Below are positions 60,263-64,000 of a DNA stretch of 64,000 nt, one piece after another. The translations under genes were made by a program, and so were the position numbers. Below the pieces are notes generated by a model that was given only the letters and a program-made list of their open reading frames with translations, was not told where the DNA came from and made no database searches. The DNA comes from Erythroxylum novogranatense (lineage: Eukaryota; Streptophyta; Magnoliopsida; Malpighiales; Erythroxylaceae), in NCBI GenBank assembly GCA_029891385.1, contig CM057224.1, positions 36,213,005 through 36,277,004 of the forward strand, written 5' to 3'. The stretch's first letter is position 1. Each line of letters starts with the position of its first letter.

Positions 60263-61541
60263 TAAACTATGAGGTGTTTAAATGTCACACCAACACTTTA
60301 ACACTTAATAGAGTTTGTATGTCTATAACAAATTTTATTAAAATAATTTGAGATAAACTTGTCTTTTTTATTATTGTTAAAGGCAGTAACAAATCCCAGT
60401 GCACAAAATTCTTGAAGGAGTTCAAAGAGGGTCATCAATAGACCTAGTCTTCCCTTTTTATTTTTAAAAAGAAACTTTTTTCATAAGTCGAACTTGTGAT
60501 CTTTAATATTGTTAATATCATAAAATAATTTTTAGTATTTTGAACTATAATTTTTTGGAATAAATTAAACTACACTCTTTTGCCCTTTTCATAAACCGAA
60601 GATAAAATATTGCAATTGTTATACGAGAAAAAATTATATAAAAATAAATATCCAATACATATTCAAGATATGTTTACCTTTAACACGCCTAGTGCTTTTT
60701 TGTTAATTATTTTTTCGATACTATGATTTGTATTTTATATATTTTATTACTAATATATTGAATTACTAAAGTTTCTTATCAACAACTAAACATACTTAAT
60801 TAATCATTTATACTTTCTTATTTACCAAGGTAAAACCTGAATCTTGAAATTGAGTACATCTCTTCATTACATACCAACAATTTGTTCTCACATTTTCAAA
60901 TGGTTTTCTTATAATTAATAATAAAATTTAAATTATACTAAATATATAGTTTAAATCTTTTTTTACTATACCTTTGATTTTAAAAGATTATAATTTACCT
61001 TTATGAAATTATATTTTGCATCACGTAGACATTTAACATTATTCTTCATTAAAATTTTAATAAAATAACAAAAAATATTGTATTATTTGTCTCACTTAAT
61101 ATAACTATGACAAGTGTCATATTATGAATCATTTTTAGAAACAATTTCTTTACGAGTCAAAAGTAAGGCGACAAATCAATGGAAATTTCACTAATGGTAA
61201 TGGACTCAACACAAACAATACTATATTATTTTTCCATTTTCTGTTAAAATGTTTAATAGAGAATGATGTCAAAATTATGAATGATATATAAGGATCTTAA
61301 AAAGTTAAATAATACTTTTTTAAGATTAAAAAAATAAAATGACAACATCTTGTATTTGTATTAAAATGATGCGTTGGATTATACAGATCCGTAAACCGGC
61401 CCGTCTATTTAGATTTTGTCAAACGCTTATCGGGCGCTGCAGATAAACCCGCCCGCCAAGCACGCTCCAATCCCTGAAACGGGAAGAAATCCGTTCGGGC
61501 CAATACCTCGTCCATAGACCATAGCCGAAGAGCTTGTCACA
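60263..61541. other. Intergenic DNA and bL35m promoter region
   Basis: AT-rich and without reading frames up to about 61380. The last 150 bp are more GC-rich (ACCGGCCCG, CGGGCGCTGC, CCCGCCCGCC, TTCGGGCC). That change in composition fits the promoter and leader of the bL35m gene. No TATA box is evident close to the start. Confidence 0.5.
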
Positions 61542-63523
61542 ATGCACAGACTATCAAACCAACTGCGTGCTTTGGTAGCGCAATCGTCCCAATTTTCGAA
61601 CTCTTCACATTCCCTTCGCTCTTGCTTGAGGCTTCTTCACCACCAGCCTCTCCGTACCGTTGCTCCCAATGTAAAATGGAGCCTTAGCAACTCACTTCTC
61701 AATGCATCTACTTCGTCACTCATTAAGTCAGTGGATTTTAAGCAATTTTCATTCCCTCTGCCTGTAAGATTTGTTGGTTTTGCTTCTTTTGGTCTTTTAG
61801 GCGTGGTTTCAACTGTATTTTGCTTATTGCCTGCAAGGTTACTGAGTAAATGCCACTAAAATGTTTCTTAGAAAGTGTCTGCTTTTCTATCTTTGGTGTT
61901 TCATGAATCATCCTCGTTTGCTTCGGTAGCTGTTCTTGCTTGTTGAACTGAAATATTAGAGTTTTTAACATACCCTTTTCACCTTTTGTCCGTTTGATTG
62001 CCCATGAAATTTCTTATTGATGCAACTCGTGAACTTTGAACTTGTTCGAAATTAAAAATAAAATATGGATAATCAATTTTCATTATTTTAGATGAGTGAT
62101 GTGGGCTTTTGTCGTTGCTAGATAAACGAGAGCTAGCATTTGAGTGTTTTCCAGTATCACAACATGCTAACTGGTCGTAACCTCGCGGGAGATTAGCTCT
62201 AGGGAGGATTGACCTAAACATTTTCCATTTGGATGATAATTTTGTATAGTTTTGTTATGAAAATGTTGAGCTTTTCACTGGAATTAACATTTTAATATGA
62301 AAACAGTTGGTGCATGTGCGGCATGTCTCATCACGGGAGCGGCGAAAGAGGAAAAAGCCAATGACTCCAATCACATCCAAAGTGAAAAAAATCAAGATAA
62401 AATCTTATTCGTAGGTTTAAGCTGCTGAAGTCGTTTATTTTTCTGGCTGTTAATGCATCTTTAGGTTTATAGAACTACTGGTTTTGACACATACTTGTCA
62501 GGTCTTACAAATTGCGATTTCGGACTATGAATGATGGGTCAATTCGTCGTTGGAGGGAGGGCAAAAATCATAATGCACATGAGAAGGTATGCTTCTTTTT
62601 CAGCATTTCTTTGCCCCGTCCTGAGCAAGTTGATGTCCAAGGCTGTTTTGGAAAAGAAATCTTTTCTCATGGATTTAATCATGTAACATGATGAATCTCA
62701 CAACATAAGAATTATTTGGATTTGGAAAGTAGAGCTTGCAATGTGCTGTGTATTTATTATTTACAGCATGTAGAAGCATTGTGGTGTATTGGTATGAATT
62801 ATGATGAATGAGAAGAATAACCCTGATATTTTACATTTGGAAATTAAAGATCCAGCATCTGTCAAACCACCTGAGAATATACAATGTGATGCTGTCAACC
62901 TTGGATGAGGTTCACCGATTTATATTTTTCTCTGCTCATTTACAGCCTCATGAGACGTGGGGCATCTTAAAGTGGGAATGCCATGAACTTTTGCCCTGCA
63001 AAAAGTTGTCATGTGATTAGCAAAAATGAAATGCCAATGGATGTGGCAAAGTTTTACGTTCTTCTCTATAGAAGTCCATTTAGTTAGTTTTTATCTGGCA
63101 GCAAGACCCAGGTGGTTGTATTTCACCACCACCTGTTCTGTTTCGATGGTTCTATTTCACCACAGCATATTGCTTGCCATTTTGAACAGTTATATTGACA
63201 TGCATTGCACTATTAATTTCCTGAAAATGCCTGTTAGAATTCGTCATCCTGGAATGATGAATGCTTCTTGTTGATATCTACCTTCTTAATTGATAAAAAA
63301 GTTCAAATGAGCATTGTATTTCATTATTTACTTGCCTTTAGGTAGGGTTCTCTCATTTGAGAGCTTTTTATTGGTTTCCTCTTTGCATTGAAACTTAGTT
63401 TACCTCTAAACTAATAAAGTTTCTTTTATGCAGTCAAAGAAATCAAAACGTAGACTTAGACGGCCTTCTACTGTTCCCACAGCTTATGCCAAAGTTATGA
63501 AACGACTTAATTTCTGTGGTTGA
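61542..63523 (+). CDS. Mitochondrial ribosomal protein bL35m
   Basis: Four exons are supported: 61542-61763, 62307-62410, 62502-62586 and 63434-63523. All introns are GT-AG (543, 91 and 847 bp; phases 0, 2 and 0). The product is 166 residues. Residues 1 to about 85 are rich in Arg, Ser and Leu and almost free of acidic residues, as in a mitochondrial presequence; RHVSS near residue 80 is a plausible processing region. The conserved L35 domain follows: KKPMTPITSKVKKIKIKSYS, then RFRTMNDGSIRRWREGKNHN, AHEKSKKSKRRLRRPSTVP and KVMKRLNFCG at the end. bL35 is a small basic protein of the large ribosomal subunit. The frame is intact, so the gene is probably active. Confidence 0.92.
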
Positions 63524-64000
63524 AATTGTCACTTGGGCATGGTCTGCCAATCAGTTGACGGAGAGGAAGGTACTTATGAACCGGATCAGAATTGTGGCTG
63601 GAAGACTCGTATTTATTTTAGCCATGGCTAACAAAAAATGATTGATATCTGATAATTTTTGGATGTGTGGAACTGCTGTCATACTTCGGATTTCAGTGTC
63701 TGCAACTGTTCATTAATCAATGAGTTCGTTTAATAGTAAGCTTTTATTTACAATACTGAGCATCCCAATGATGCTGTGTCTACAACGGTACATTAGACGT
63801 GACGTGAGTCAGACACGAGCGTGCATGTGCATTCTCACTTTGAAATCCAGTACCCTATTGCATTTCCCTTTCCCGCCGGCATGCATTGCACTCCTTACGC
63901 TTGCGTCGTTGACGCTCCTGCGCCTTGAAATTGATACTAAAGGAATGCGGAAAAAAACCACAGGATGCGGGTGAGTTAATAAAAGATTTTTTTGGCTTAA
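63524..64000. other. Downstream of bL35m
   Basis: Probably the 3' untranslated region followed by intergenic sequence. The open frame at 63720-63974 has no motif and starts downstream of a complete gene, so I do not call it. Confidence 0.5.

Noticed and set aside
61542..61859. Reading exon 1 of bL35m as a complete 105-residue protein
   Set aside because: A GTAAG donor at 61764 in phase 0 and downstream exons that carry the L35 domain show that the extra residues are intron.
63720..63974. 84-residue frame after bL35m
   Set aside because: It has no motif, and composition and position fit 3' flanking DNA.

Overview
The window looks like nuclear DNA of a flowering plant, probably a eudicot. It is AT-rich, and its genes carry GT-AG introns. 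Most of it consists of plant retrotransposons: Ty1/copia, chromodomain-type Ty3/gypsy, a gag-only LTR element and an L1-like LINE. Smaller DNA transposons are also present. The species cannot be named from the sequence. Only two host genes can be supported. One encodes a multi-pass membrane transporter-like protein (45287-47214, two exons). The other encodes mitochondrial ribosomal protein bL35m (61542-63523, four exons).

Layout from left to right. Positions 1-1550 hold an LTR fragment fused to a duplicated copia leader. Positions 1551-9321 are a decayed Ty1/copia element (Copia-1, + strand) whose leader was split by a CACTA-type transposon (3046-4551, GTA target duplication). Positions 9322-19710 are old fragments: two MITEs, LTR relics, a gypsy gag relic and a SIRE-like copia gag relic. 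Positions 19711-28582 are a full-length minus-strand copia element (Copia-2). It has long LTRs, a nearly readable pol, and no gag apart from the zinc knuckle; 2.2 kb of repeat-rich noncoding DNA sits in the place of gag. Positions 28831-32332 are a complete gag-only element with a perfect CTAGG target duplication. Positions 32837-42021 are a chromovirus with a perfect TATCT target duplication. Its LTRs are almost free of substitutions, yet its polyprotein is broken by many small indels. Positions 42022-44690 are AT-rich DNA with no clear content.

The transporter-like gene follows at 45287-47214, then intergenic DNA. A minus-strand LINE (about 49343-60262) is split by a 4.63 kb solo LTR (50619-55246, perfect GTAAA target duplication). 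The bL35m gene lies near the right edge.

The history can be partly ordered by nesting: the LINE predates the solo LTR, and Copia-1 predates the CACTA element. I found no gene cluster that looks like a new cellular system. The most interesting signals are in element architecture: the gag replacement in Copia-2 with its palindromic minisatellite, a motif pair shared by three unrelated-looking LTRs, a 182-bp periodicity inside the solo LTR, and the indel pattern of the chromovirus.
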